Assembly (NCBI RefSeq): GCF_009769735.1
Contig: NZ_WSRO01000002.1
Span: 5,902,001 to 5,966,000 of the forward strand
DNA: 64,000 bases
Reading direction: 5' to 3'
Origin: Streptomyces sp. BA2
Lineage (GTDB): Bacteria; Actinomycetota; Actinomycetes; Streptomycetales; Streptomycetaceae
This document shows positions 46,834 to 55,613 of the stretch, in pieces. The notes beneath the pieces were generated by a model. It saw nothing but the letters and a program-made list of their open reading frames with translations, was not told the DNA's origin and did not search any database. A program made the translations under genes and the position numbers. The stretch's first letter is position 1. Every line of letters starts with the position of its first letter.

Positions 46834-48777
46834 TCACGGACGAGAAGATCCGGCTTTCCGCGGCTGGGCGGTACTGATGATCGCCGGGGTGTCCGCGTCC
46901 GGCAGCCGGGTTCGCTTCGGTTCGCTGGTCAGCTCCCGCAGCTTCGCTCGTGTCTCGGCGTCGGTCGAGTACACCACCGTTCCGATCATTCCCCGCGTCA
47001 GCAGAACTTTGTACGTATTGCGGATGAGTCGATCCACATCCGCGTCTGAGGTCGACTTCTTGAACACCGGATCCTTGGATGCCGTGCGGTCGGTGACCCA
47101 GCGGTCGCCGCGCCACACCAGGTCGGGACCGATGATGACGCCGCTCCAGTCGTACTCGAAGCCCTGCGCCGTGTACACGCAGCCCACCTGCCCGAAACCG
47201 GCCGGATCCGTTGCCCACAGGGCGGCCGGAGGCGCACCCATGATGGACCGGTCACCGAAGACGTTCCAGGGCCGTTCCCACTCCCCGACGACGACGTCTG
47301 CGGGCAGTTCCTGCCCGGGCGGCACCTTCTTCGTCCACTTCCAGCAGTAGCCTGCGGACATACGTGCGCTGTAATTCTGCGAGCGGCGATCGTCCAGGAA
47401 CGCCTCCATTTCCCGCGGACTGTCCGCGAGCAGCAGTCGCATCTTGCCGTCGGGCTCCCAGACCACAGGACCGCCCTGTTCCAGCCCCAACAGCCGCACC
47501 ACCCAGCGCAGATACGCGTCGCTGCCACCGCAGCGGAATTGGCTGTCCAACGGGACCACCTGGCAGTGGAGCCCCTTCGAGGCGGCGGCAGCCTTGATCT
47601 CTGTGACCGTACCCATCTCGCCGGGGCGCACGACCTGATGCTCGTCCAACAGAAATACCGGGACGCGCGCGGCGTCGATCAGCTCCTCGATCTGAGCCTT
47701 GCCAGTGCGGTTCGACGCCGGTGTGTAGCGGTTGGCCGAGGTCTCACGCATGCGGTGAGCCTCGTCGCAGATCAGGACGTCGAGGCTGTTGCGCTCTGCG
47801 GTCATGAAGCTGTTGAAGTACTTGAAGAGTTCCTGCACCTCACGTTTCCGGGCACCAGCGACTTTTCGCATCGTCGTCGTGAACGAGCTGGAGCCTGTGG
47901 CATGCAGCGCTGTGGTGCGCTGCCGGTACAGCTCACCGAGGAGTGAGAGGGCGATGACGCTCTTGCCGGTGCCGGGCCCGCCGGTCACGACCACGACTTC
48001 CTTGTGGTCGGCCTGCTTGGCACGGCGGACGGCGTTGAGGACCGTACGGTAGGCGACCTGCTGCTCGTCCAGCAGGACGAACTGCTCGCGCTCGCACACC
48101 TCTTGGGCGGCTACCGCCATGAGCTGCTTGGAAGGGCCGACCTTCCCGTTCACGAGCTCGTCCGCAGCCGCAGCGCCGGATTCCGGCCCCAGTTTCGTAC
48201 GCAGAAAGTCGACGAACTCGCCGCGCCGTGCGCCGATGAAGAGTTGCCCGTACTGGTCCTGCTCGGCCTCGAAGAGCCCGTTCACGCCGAACTCGGTCGC
48301 GTTGTGCAGATAGGCGGCGCCGCTGATGCGTTCAGGGTGTTCGGCCAGCGCTCCGTTGAAGGAGAGGAGGTACTCGCAGTAGCCGCGCACCTGGTCGACA
48401 GGGTTCAGTACTGCCCGGGTGTAGGCGTCTATGCGGCACAGCGACGGATCGTCGTCGTCCGGCTCGGCGCTGCTCCACTGTTTCAGCTCCACGACCACGT
48501 AGGACGGCAGTCCGGTCTTGGGGTGCACCCCGGCCAGCACGGCATCGGCCCGCTTGCTGTTCAGTGGCAGCCCGTACTCCAGGAGCATCTCCACCTGGCC
48601 GAGCCCCGCGTCGTTGAGCGCGCTCGCGAGCACCGGGATGCTCCGCTCCCACGAACGGGCCTCGGACGAGCTGGGTTTGTGGCCGTGCACGTGCACGAAC
48701 TGCTCCGTCAGGCGGAAGAAGAGGGCACCGGAGATGCACTCGGCGGCGACCACGGCGGCGGAGTCGCGGAACAGCAA
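46834..48777 (-). CDS. PD-(D/E)XK-like nuclease fused to DUF2075 helicase, copy 1
   Basis: 647 residues. The N-terminal 200 residues look like a restriction-nuclease fold: E44 in a helix, D78 in RADAVLAG, then E97 and K99 in VVVELKQW. The helicase follows: Walker A VTGGPGTGKS at 264-273, Walker B VLICDEAHRMRE, motif III-like FLLDEHQVVRPGE, QFRCGGSDAYL, and the closing VYTAQGFEYDWSGV with LLTRGM, all DUF2075/superfamily 1 features. The TTG start at 48777 aligns with the GTG of copy 2 and lies 4 nt after a hairpin containing the presumed ribosome binding site. It is a tandem paralogue of the next gene. A function in phage defence or RNA/DNA stress is inferred, not shown. Confidence 0.8.
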   Translation of the reverse strand: MLFRDSAAVVAAECISGALFFRLTEQFVHVHGHKPSSSEARSWERSIPVLASALNDAGLGQVEMLLEYGLPLNSKRADAVLAGVHPKTGLPSYVVVELKQWSSAEPDDDDPSLCRIDAYTRAVLNPVDQVRGYCEYLLSFNGALAEHPERISGAAYLHNATEFGVNGLFEAEQDQYGQLFIGARRGEFVDFLRTKLGPESGAAAADELVNGKVGPSKQLMAVAAQEVCEREQFVLLDEQQVAYRTVLNAVRRAKQADHKEVVVVTGGPGTGKSVIALSLLGELYRQRTTALHATGSSSFTTTMRKVAGARKREVQELFKYFNSFMTAERNSLDVLICDEAHRMRETSANRYTPASNRTGKAQIEELIDAARVPVFLLDEHQVVRPGEMGTVTEIKAAAASKGLHCQVVPLDSQFRCGGSDAYLRWVVRLLGLEQGGPVVWEPDGKMRLLLADSPREMEAFLDDRRSQNYSARMSAGYCWKWTKKVPPGQELPADVVVGEWERPWNVFGDRSIMGAPPAALWATDPAGFGQVGCVYTAQGFEYDWSGVIIGPDLVWRGDRWVTDRTASKDPVFKKSTSDADVDRLIRNTYKVLLTRGMIGTVVYSTDAETRAKLRELTSEPKRTRLPDADTPAIISTAQPRKAGSSRP

Positions 48778-48781
48778 GAGA

Positions 48782-48822
48782 TGCCCCCAGGCAGCACGAA
48801 GGAACTCGTGCGGGTGGGGGCA
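48782..48822 (-). promoter_or_regulatory. leader hairpin covering the ribosome binding site of copy 1
   Basis: On the minus strand TGCCCCCA...TGGGGGCA forms an 8-bp outer stem, with GCACGA/TCGTGC as an inner stem. The G-run that would serve as Shine-Dalgarno is in the 3' arm, 4-9 nt before TTG 48777. The same structure precedes copy 2. Confidence 0.6.
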
Positions 48823-48887
48823 TGTCCTGGGTGACTCCGCTAGGCGGATCGGAAGCCCGGCGGGCCGCAGCTACGACGGGATCAAGG

Positions 48888-50945
48888 CTACCTGGGCTGT
48901 CTGCGGTAGGCGGGGGGCAGCTGCGATCCTTCAGCGGTGAGCCGCGGCCGGCCGCCGTCGTAGTGCTGCATGCCGATGGCGCCCGGGATGAGCCTGCGCA
49001 GTTCGTTGTGGGTCGCTGGGTCCACCGCGTAGACCACGGTGCCGACGACGCCGCGGGTGAGGAGCACGTGGTAGGCGTTGAGGACGCACCGGGTGACGAT
49101 CGCGTCGTCGATCGGGCCGCGGAAGGCGGGATCGCGGGAAGCGTGTCGGTCCACCTCGAACTTCCCGTCACGGAACAGCAGATCGGGGCCGATGATAACG
49201 CCGTTCCAGTCGTACTCGAAGGTCTGGGCCGTGTAGACGCAGCCGATCTGGTTGACACCGAGGCGGTCGGTCGACCACAGGTCTGACCTGGGTGCGTTCG
49301 GGACGTTGTGCTCCGGCTTCACGTTCCACGGTCGGCGCCAGTCCGCGATCTGTACGTCGTCGACGAGCTGATCTCCGGCAGGGTTGCTCCACGGCCAACA
49401 GAAGCCCGCGGTGATGCGGGCCGTGGCACCTTCGAGGTGGCGTGCCTGGATGAACTGCTCCATCTGCTCGGGGGAGTCGGCGACCATCAGCGACATCCTG
49501 CCGTCTGGTCGCCAGGCCACCGGATCGGAGGCAGCAAGTCCCAACAACTGCTGGACCCAGCTCTGGTAGCGCTTGCTGCCGCCAGCTCGGAAGGTGCCTT
49601 CCAGATCGGTTACTTCGACCTCGCAACCCATGCCCTCGGCGAGTTCCTTGAGATAAGTGGCAGTGCCCACTTCGTCGGGACGGATCGACTGGTGATCGTC
49701 GAGAAGGAAGATCGGCACTTTGGCGGCCTTGATCACTTCAGTTGCCTGCGGCCGGTCGTCGTCCCGAAGAGCTTTCGGCATCCAGCGGTATGTCGAGCTG
49801 CGTCGCATGCGGTGCGCCTCGTCGCAGATGAGGACATCGATGCTGTCCGGCGGGGTCTTGCTGAAGCTGTTGAAGTACCGGTACAGCCTGTTGGCCGCGT
49901 TGTGCTTGTCCGCAGTCCGCCCTCGACGGGCCGTGCTGAGCATGATCTCGCGCAGAGTCTCCGTGTACGCGTGCGAGCCGCTGGCCAGCACGGCTTCGCG
50001 GCCCTTGAGTCCGAGGGCGCGCTGCAACTCCAGTGCTACGGCGCTCTTCCCACTGCCAGGTCCGCCCCGCAGGATGTAGACGCGCTTGGTGCCCGCTTTG
50101 GGGGCGGGGCTGTGGGCGGCATCAGCGTCGTAGAACAGTCCGACGTCGAAGCCGGTGAAGCGCGCAGTCTTCTCCAGGTGCCGTGTGATCCGGTCGAACG
50201 CGACGTACTGCTCGTCGAGGAGCGTGAGACCTCCGCCGCGGACAGATCGTTGACGGGCCACATCGGTGACCTTGAGCAAGGGGTCCTGGCGTGCCTGCTC
50301 CAGCGCGGATGCGGCCCGCTTGCCGGAAGCGGCTGCGAAACGCGCGATAAGGACCCGGCGGAATCGGTCCAGATCATCAAGCGTGTAGAGGAACCCGTGG
50401 TCGGTCTCGGGCAGGCCGAACAGTGCCTCCACGTCCGCGTCACGCGCGTTGTGGAGCAATGCCACCCCCATCAACTGATCGTCGTTCTCACGTAGATGGG
50501 GCAGGTAGCGCAGCATGTACTCGCAGTAGCGCTGGACCTGCCGCACCGGATGCAGCTTGTTCTTGCCGTCGCCGAACCCGAGATCGACGGCGATGGGGCA
50601 CAGAGGGTCCACCGAGGCGTGCCGTACCTGCTTCAGCTCAACAGCGAGGTACGAATCTGTCCCTGTACCAGGGTGGTTGCCGCACAACACCAGGTCGACC
50701 GCGCAATTGGTGTGCGGCAGGTCGACCTCGACCAGTACCTCGACCTCGTCGAGGCCGCAGTCCAGCAGCGCCCTGACAACTATGGGAACACTGTTGTTCC
50801 AGGAAGCGACATCACCCTTGCCGGCCGCTCCCCCCTTGAGCCGGGCATGCTCATGGATCAGTCGCTCGGTGAGCGGAAGGTGCGCCGATCCGGCCTGGGC
50901 AACGATGAGTCGGCCGAGTTCGGCAGCGGACATTTGCAGGAGCAC
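48888..50945 (-). CDS. PD-(D/E)XK-like nuclease fused to DUF2075 helicase, copy 2
   Basis: 685 residues from GTG 50945 (GGGGA 6 nt upstream). Same plan as copy 1: D84 in CAVDLVLCG, E103 and K105 in YLAVELKQV, Walker A LRGGPGSGKS, Walker B VLICDEAHRMRR, FLLDDHQSIRPDE, TFRAGGSKRYQSW, VYTAQTFEYDWNGV and LLTRGVVGTVVYAVD. The insert between nuclease and Walker A is longer and the C-terminus ends in a basic tail. The two proteins are only moderately alike, so the duplication is old and both are maintained. Whether they act together is unknown. Confidence 0.8.
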   Translation of the reverse strand: MLLQMSAAELGRLIVAQAGSAHLPLTERLIHEHARLKGGAAGKGDVASWNNSVPIVVRALLDCGLDEVEVLVEVDLPHTNCAVDLVLCGNHPGTGTDSYLAVELKQVRHASVDPLCPIAVDLGFGDGKNKLHPVRQVQRYCEYMLRYLPHLRENDDQLMGVALLHNARDADVEALFGLPETDHGFLYTLDDLDRFRRVLIARFAAASGKRAASALEQARQDPLLKVTDVARQRSVRGGGLTLLDEQYVAFDRITRHLEKTARFTGFDVGLFYDADAAHSPAPKAGTKRVYILRGGPGSGKSAVALELQRALGLKGREAVLASGSHAYTETLREIMLSTARRGRTADKHNAANRLYRYFNSFSKTPPDSIDVLICDEAHRMRRSSTYRWMPKALRDDDRPQATEVIKAAKVPIFLLDDHQSIRPDEVGTATYLKELAEGMGCEVEVTDLEGTFRAGGSKRYQSWVQQLLGLAASDPVAWRPDGRMSLMVADSPEQMEQFIQARHLEGATARITAGFCWPWSNPAGDQLVDDVQIADWRRPWNVKPEHNVPNAPRSDLWSTDRLGVNQIGCVYTAQTFEYDWNGVIIGPDLLFRDGKFEVDRHASRDPAFRGPIDDAIVTRCVLNAYHVLLTRGVVGTVVYAVDPATHNELRRLIPGAIGMQHYDGGRPRLTAEGSQLPPAYRRQPR

Positions 50946-50952
50946 GAAGGTT

Positions 50953-50984
50953 CCCCAGGCACGAGATGACTCGTGCGGGTGGGG
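50953..50984 (-). promoter_or_regulatory. leader hairpin covering the ribosome binding site of copy 2
   Basis: On the minus strand CCCCA...TGGGG with inner stem GCACGAG / CTCGTGC and loop TCAT. The 3' arm provides GGGGA before GTG 50945. The inner stem differs from copy 1 by a compensated extra base pair and a different loop, which suggests the structure itself is kept. Confidence 0.6.
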
Positions 50985-51072
50985 GCATGTCCTTCGTCAC
51001 TCCGCCTGGGCGGAGCGGAAGCCCGTCGGGCCGCAATGACAGTTCGTAGACTAACCCGGCCTCTGGCGTGGT

Positions 51073-51100
51073 GAGGGCGGGCCCCCAAGGGCCCGCCCTC
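51073..51100. terminator. perfect terminator hairpin
   Basis: A 12-bp perfect stem GAGGGCGGGCCC / GGGCCCGCCCTC with CCAA loop, just downstream of the small membrane protein gene. Confidence 0.75.
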
Positions 51101-51108
51101 CGCTCGGC

Positions 51109-51237
51109 TCAGCCGAGGCGGTGCACCACAGCCTGCGCAAGCATCCACACCAGGTTCGAGCCGAAACTCGCCGTGATGCCCACCAGGACATCGCGGACCC
51201 AAATGCGGCGCTTGGGCGTGTACTCGACGGCAGCCAT
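51109..51237 (-). CDS. 42-residue single-pass membrane protein
   Basis: ATG 51237 with AAGGGGA about 8 nt upstream; the stop is followed by a strong terminator. A basic N-terminus (VEYTPKRRIWVRD) leads to one hydrophobic helix (VLVGITASFGSNLVWMLAQAV). Its placement directly before the nuclease-helicase pair, on the same strand but separated by a terminator, suggests an independent small gene. Small membrane proteins often accompany toxin or defence loci, but no homologue is recognised. Confidence 0.5.
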   Translation of the reverse strand: MAAVEYTPKRRIWVRDVLVGITASFGSNLVWMLAQAVVHRLG

Positions 51238-51504
51238 GAAAAGCGTCCCCTTCGGTTGTGTCCGGTGACGGACGCCGGATGGCTCCCGCCGGGAGCACTC
51301 CAAGGGGCCGCGTCACCCAACCAAAAGGGGCCACGTTTCCGCAGGGCACGTCGCGTACATCCTCCGATGAGGCAGCGCGATGCAGGTCAACGCTAGCTCA
51401 CGACAGTGAGCCCTGCCCCAGGAATTGATGCCGAAGGAGCACCTTCATGAGGCGGCGTACGGCGCTCGCTCTCTCGCGTGACCGTGGCCGTGGCCGTACG
51501 GGGT
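51238..51504. other. intergenic spacer
   Basis: About 270 bp between the small membrane protein and the EF-G terminator; no gene or repeat seen. Confidence 0.35.
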
Positions 51505-51535
51505 GGTGGCGCCGCCCCACGCGAGCGGCGCCACC
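51505..51535 (-). terminator. terminator after the EF-G paralogue
   Basis: An 11-bp perfect stem GGTGGCGCCGC / GCGGCGCCACC, 12 bp beyond the EF-G stop codon. Confidence 0.7.
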
Positions 51536-51547
51536 TCGCCTGCCGAC

Positions 51548-53647
51548 CTACCGGCGCAGCACTTCTTCCGAGACCCCCGTCGGCACCCCCACATACCCCG
51601 ACGGACGTGTGGTGAACGTGCCTCTGCCCTGGGTTCGGCTGCGCAAGCGGGTTGCGTAGCCGAAGAGTTCCGACAGTGGGACCGTTGCCGTGATCGTGGC
51701 TGTGCCGGAGCGTGTCGTGGATGCCGTTACTCGGCCTCGGCGTGCTGCCAGGTCGCCTAGTACTCCGCCCACCGCCTCCTCCGGCAGCGTTGCCGTCAAC
51801 TCCACCACCGGTTCCAGGAGTTCCAGCGTCGCTGCCCGCAGTGCCGCGCGCAGGGCGAACTTGCCCGCCGTCCGGAACGCCATCTCCGAGGAGTCCTTGG
51901 AGTGCGTTGCCCCGTCGGTGAGCGTCACCCGCAGGCCCGTCACCGGGTGACCGCCCAGGGGGCCCTCCGTGAGAGCGTCCCTGCAGCCGGCCTCCACCGC
52001 CCGGATGTACTCCTGCGGCACCCGGCCCCCCGTCACCGTGGAAGCGAAGGCGAAGGTGTGCGCCGCATCCGGGCCCGCCTCCACCGGGGCGACATCGAGC
52101 ACCACGTGTGCGAACTGCCCTGCCCCTCCGTCCTGTTTGACGTGCCGGTACACCAGGCCCGACACCCCGCGCACGACCGTCTCGCGGTACGCCACCTGCG
52201 GGCGGCCCACGCCGACCTCGATGCCGTGGGCGCGGCGGATCTTCTCCACCGCGACCTCCAGGTGCAGCTCGCCCATGCCGGACAGCACCGTCTGGCCCGT
52301 CTCACGATCGACCCGTACCGCCAGCGACGGGTCCTCCTCGACCAGGCGGGCCAATGCCGACGACAGTCGGCCGGTGTCCACGCTCCTGCGCGCCTCCACC
52401 GCCACCGATACCACCGACGCCGCCACCGCGGGAGGTTCCAGAACCAGGGGCGCTGCCGGGGAGCAGAGTGTGGTGCCGGCGCGGGCCGTCTTCAGGCCCA
52501 CCACGGCCACGATGTCCCCTGCCGTCGCGCGGTCCAGCTCCGCGTGGCGGTCGGCCTGCACGCGCAGGATCCGGCCGATCCGTTCGGTGCGGCCCGTGCC
52601 CGCGTCCATCACTGTCTCTCCCTTCGTGATCGTTCCCGAGTACACGCGCACGTACGTGAGACGTCCCGTCGCCGTGGCGTTCACCTTGAACGCCAGGCCC
52701 GCGAACGGCGCCGTCGGATCAGCGGCCCTCTCCTGCGCGGTGTCGCCCAGCGTTCCGCGCACCGGCGGGACGTCCGTCGGAGACGGCAGGTAGGACACGA
52801 CGGCCTCGAGCAGCGGCTCGATTCCGCGGTTGCGGTAGGCGGAACCGCACAGCACCACCACGCCCTCACCGCCCAGGGTGAGGTCGCGCAGTGCGGCCGT
52901 CAGCGTGGGAGTGGTGAGCGTCGACGTCGTGCAGTACTCCTCCATCGCCGCCGGATGCAGCTCCGCCACCCTCTCCTCCAACTCCCTCCTGCACTGGTGT
53001 GCTTGGTCGGCCAGGGCCTCGGGGATCCGCGTCGTCTCGTACGTGTCGCTGCCCGTGTGCCAGATCAGCGCACGCATACGCAGCAGGTCCACCACCCCGG
53101 TGAATCCGTCCTCACGCCCGATCGGCAGCTGCACCACCAGCGGGACCGTGTGCAGGCGCTCCCTGATCGACGCGACCGCCGTGTCGAGGTCCGCGCCCGC
53201 ACGGTCCAGCTTGTTGATGAACGCGATGCGCGGTACGTCGTACCGATCGGCCTGGCGCCACACCGACTCGCTCTGCGGTTCGACGCCCGCGACGGCGTCG
53301 AACACCGCGACCGCGCCGTCGAGCACCCGCAGCGAGCGCTCCACCTCGTCGGCGAAGTCGACGTGACCCGGAGTGTCGATCAGGTTGATCCGGTGCCCGT
53401 CCCAGGCGCAGCTGACCGCCGCCGCGAAGATGGTGATCCCGCGGTCGCGTTCCTGCGCGTCGAAGTCGGTGACGGTCGTGCCGTCATGGACCTCACCTCT
53501 CTTGTGGGTGGCGCCGGTCAGGTACAGGATCCGCTCGGTGACAGTCGTCTTGCCCGCGTCGACGTGGGCGAGGATGCCGAGATTACGTACAGCGGACGAT
53601 GAACTGCACTGTTGGTGCCGGGTGTTGGTGGTTGTGTGGGTGCGCAC
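51548..53647 (-). CDS. elongation factor G paralogue (ribosome-associated GTPase)
   Basis: 699 residues from GTG 53647. A full translational GTPase: G1 [16 protein letters not shown]2 [10 protein letters not shown]3 DTPGHVDF, G4 NKLDRAG, then domains II-V ([54 protein letters not shown]). It is a shortened, divergent relative of FusA, similar to the secondary EF-G of streptomycetes and to ribosomal-protection proteins. Next to an azole-peptide cluster it may protect the producer's ribosome; that is inference. A long repeat-rich leader precedes it. Confidence 0.85.
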   Translation of the reverse strand: MRTHTTTNTRHQQCSSSSAVRNLGILAHVDAGKTTVTERILYLTGATHKRGEVHDGTTVTDFDAQERDRGITIFAAAVSCAWDGHRINLIDTPGHVDFADEVERSLRVLDGAVAVFDAVAGVEPQSESVWRQADRYDVPRIAFINKLDRAGADLDTAVASIRERLHTVPLVVQLPIGREDGFTGVVDLLRMRALIWHTGSDTYETTRIPEALADQAHQCRRELEERVAELHPAAMEEYCTTSTLTTPTLTAALRDLTLGGEGVVVLCGSAYRNRGIEPLLEAVVSYLPSPTDVPPVRGTLGDTAQERAADPTAPFAGLAFKVNATATGRLTYVRVYSGTITKGETVMDAGTGRTERIGRILRVQADRHAELDRATAGDIVAVVGLKTARAGTTLCSPAAPLVLEPPAVAASVVSVAVEARRSVDTGRLSSALARLVEEDPSLAVRVDRETGQTVLSGMGELHLEVAVEKIRRAHGIEVGVGRPQVAYRETVVRGVSGLVYRHVKQDGGAGQFAHVVLDVAPVEAGPDAAHTFAFASTVTGGRVPQEYIRAVEAGCRDALTEGPLGGHPVTGLRVTLTDGATHSKDSSEMAFRTAGKFALRAALRAATLELLEPVVELTATLPEEAVGGVLGDLAARRGRVTASTTRSGTATITATVPLSELFGYATRLRSRTQGRGTFTTRPSGYVGVPTGVSEEVLRR

Positions 53648-53689
53648 GGCCCTGGGCCTTTCGGTGCGATGTGGGGCGGGGCAGCGCGA

Positions 53690-53768
53690 TTGAGGCCGGA
53701 CGGACGCCGGACGGACGCCGGACGGACGCCGGACCGAGGACGGACCGAGGACGGACCGAGGACGGCCT
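53690..53768. repeat. two adjoining 11-bp minisatellites
   Basis: GCCGGACGGAC occurs three times and is followed by GGACCGAGGAC three times. They lie directly upstream of the EF-G paralogue in its leader. No spacer structure as in CRISPR arrays. Confidence 0.7.
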
Positions 53769-53957
53769 CCTTGCCCGGACAGGCAGAGGCAGAGGCTCGT
53801 GGGTACGTCAGATGTTCGCCACGGAGATTCAGTGACGGCCGCGCAGCCGGCACCGCACGCGCGAAGACACCAGGATCACGTCGAACCGCGACCGGGGAGA
53901 GCAGGCAACTGTGCGGTGACGCATGGCCCGGCTCCTCCCTCACTTGGCTGATCGGTT

Positions 53958-54027
53958 GATCATTCGGCTGGTCAGCCAGCTGGTCATTCAGCTGGTCATT
54001 CGGCTGGTCGTTCGGCTGATCGAATTC
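53958..54027. repeat. 12-bp minisatellite
   Basis: Five imperfect copies of GGCTGGTCATTC, degenerating at both ends into GGCTGATCG. They lie in the gene-free stretch 53648-54189 between the EF-G paralogue and the divergent gene at 54190; nothing else was recognised in that stretch. Confidence 0.65.
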
Positions 54028-54189
54028 TAGGCAGCCGGGGCCCGTACCGCACCGGAATATCCCCCGGGCCGGGGTGCAGCGCCCCTGAACCCGTGAAGGG
54101 ATCACAGCCCCGGCATGAGTTCATGACTGTCGGGACACCTCCCTGCGCCTTCACAGTGGACACTCTCAGATACCGCGAGGAGAGCGCGC

Positions 54190-54918
54190 ATGGAGGCCAC
54201 GATCGACCTGCTGGAGCTGCCCGGTGGACGGCTCCGGCATCTCTGGTCGCTGCGCGAGGATGTCGTGGTCGAGTCCGATGCGCTCACGGGGGCCCTGGTG
54301 CTCACCTGGGACCAGGGCACCGCCCGTATGGCGAGCCCGGAGCCCACCGTCCTCGAAGTGCTCCGGCGCATGCAGCTGGGTCCGGTTCTGCTCGGTAACG
54401 CGCTGGTGGACGACGGTGAAGGGGGGCGGGACAGGGACGCGAAGGTCTACTTCATGATGCGGCCGGTCTTCGGGCGCTTTCCCCATTTGCTGGTCCGCAC
54501 CCTGGGGCTCGACGGCCTGAGCGGCCCGCTCCTCTCGATCGCACCCCTGGCCGACGCGGGCCGGGTGTCCCGGCTCGATACCGGTGGGGTGTTCCCGGCC
54601 GACGCGGGCCGGCCGCCCCTCGCCGATGGCGGCCAAGCCTCTCTGGCCGTCGTCCCCCTGGATCAGGCACGGCCCATCCGGCTGTTCCTCGGCGCTTCCT
54701 TCGCGTTCGACCCGCTGACGGCCACCTTCGAGTCCTGCACGGCCTCCCACCGCCTGATCATCCACCGGCAGGAGGCCATGATGGTCTTCGCGCTCGCTCT
54801 CGCCCGCCCCGTGACGCCGAAGGCCATCACCGCCGTGCTGCCGCTGCCCGCCGACGTGACGGAAGGCATCCTCTGCTACTTCACCGCAGCGGGAGTCGCG
54901 GCCCAACTGTGGGCCTGA
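54190..54918 (+). CDS. stand-alone relative of the N-terminal half of azoline (SagB/TbtE-type) dehydrogenases
   Basis: 242 residues from ATG 54190 (GGAGAG 5 nt upstream). The order of elements (GGRLRHLWSLREDVVVES, EVLRRMQLGPVLLGN, FPHLLVRTLGLDGLSGPLLSI, SHRLIIHRQEAMMVFALA, ITAVLPLPADVTEGILCYF, GVAAQLWA) resembles the non-catalytic front half of thiopeptide-type azoline dehydrogenases, which carries RiPP-recognition-like winged helices. The FMN nitroreductase half is absent and no second ORF supplies it. It could be a leader-peptide-binding adaptor or a remnant. The assignment rests on pattern memory and needs a profile search. Confidence 0.45.
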   Translation: MEATIDLLELPGGRLRHLWSLREDVVVESDALTGALVLTWDQGTARMASPEPTVLEVLRRMQLGPVLLGNALVDDGEGGRDRDAKVYFMMRPVFGRFPHLLVRTLGLDGLSGPLLSIAPLADAGRVSRLDTGGVFPADAGRPPLADGGQASLAVVPLDQARPIRLFLGASFAFDPLTATFESCTASHRLIIHRQEAMMVFALALARPVTPKAITAVLPLPADVTEGILCYFTAAGVAAQLWA

Positions 54919-54937
54919 GCAGCCCCGGAGGGCCGCC

Positions 54938-55543
54938 TCACAGCCACCCGGAGTCGTTGGCGATGCGGATCGCGTCCACCCTGTTGCGGGCGTTGAGCTT
55001 GGTCACCACCGTGGTCAGATAGTTCCGTACGGTCCCCACCGACAGGCGGAGCCGCTTCGCTATCTCACTGGCGTCCGTGCCCTGTGACGCGAGGCGCAGC
55101 ACCTCCGTCTCGCGGGAGGTGAGCGGACTGTCCGCACTGCCCCATGCGGCTAGCGCGAGTTCGGAGTCGATGACCCGCTGGCCTGCCGCCACTTTCCGTA
55201 CCGCCTGGGCGAGTTCCTGTGGCGGGGAGTCCTTGAGCAGATATCCGGAGACCTTGGCCGACATCGCACGGCGCAGTGTGCCGGGGCGGCCGAGGCTGGT
55301 GAGGATCAAAGTGCGGCACTGCGGCAGTCGTTCGTGCAGTTGCTCCGCCGCGCTCAGCCCGTCGAGGCCGGGAAGATCAATATCGATGATCGCGACGTCC
55401 GGCTGGAACTCGCGGGCTGTGGAGAGAATCTCGTCGCCGCGTTCCACACTCGCCACGACGTCCAAGTCATGTTCGAGATTCAACAAGGCGACCAATGCGC
55501 CTCTCAGCATGTACATATCTTCAGCGAGCATTACACGGATCAT
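54938..55543 (-). CDS. NarL/LuxR-family response regulator
   Basis: 201 residues from ATG 55543 (GGGGG upstream). The receiver domain has the acidic pocket LAEDMYM, phospho-acceptor Asp in VAIIDIDLPG, and TSLGRPG with KDSPPQEL. The C-terminal LuxR HTH is SPLTSRETEVLRLASQG followed by EIAKRLRLSVGTVRNYLT. Encoded 70 bp downstream of its cognate kinase, it probably controls the peptide cluster. Confidence 0.92.
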   Translation of the reverse strand: MIRVMLAEDMYMLRGALVALLNLEHDLDVVASVERGDEILSTAREFQPDVAIIDIDLPGLDGLSAAEQLHERLPQCRTLILTSLGRPGTLRRAMSAKVSGYLLKDSPPQELAQAVRKVAAGQRVIDSELALAAWGSADSPLTSRETEVLRLASQGTDASEIAKRLRLSVGTVRNYLTTVVTKLNARNRVDAIRIANDSGWL

Positions 55544-55613
55544 CGATAGCCCCCCATGATTACCCGTATCGCGAACCCCTGTTGTTGCTCGCGCGCCACA
55601 TGTTATCAGCCGC

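Noticed and set aside
46729..51060. Integrated mobile element carrying the helicase pair
   Set aside because: No integrase, transposase, tRNA target or flanking direct repeat was found; the only duplication is the pair of gene leaders.
53690..54027. Possible CRISPR array
   Set aside because: Units are 11-12 bp tandem copies without spacers, and no cas genes are present.
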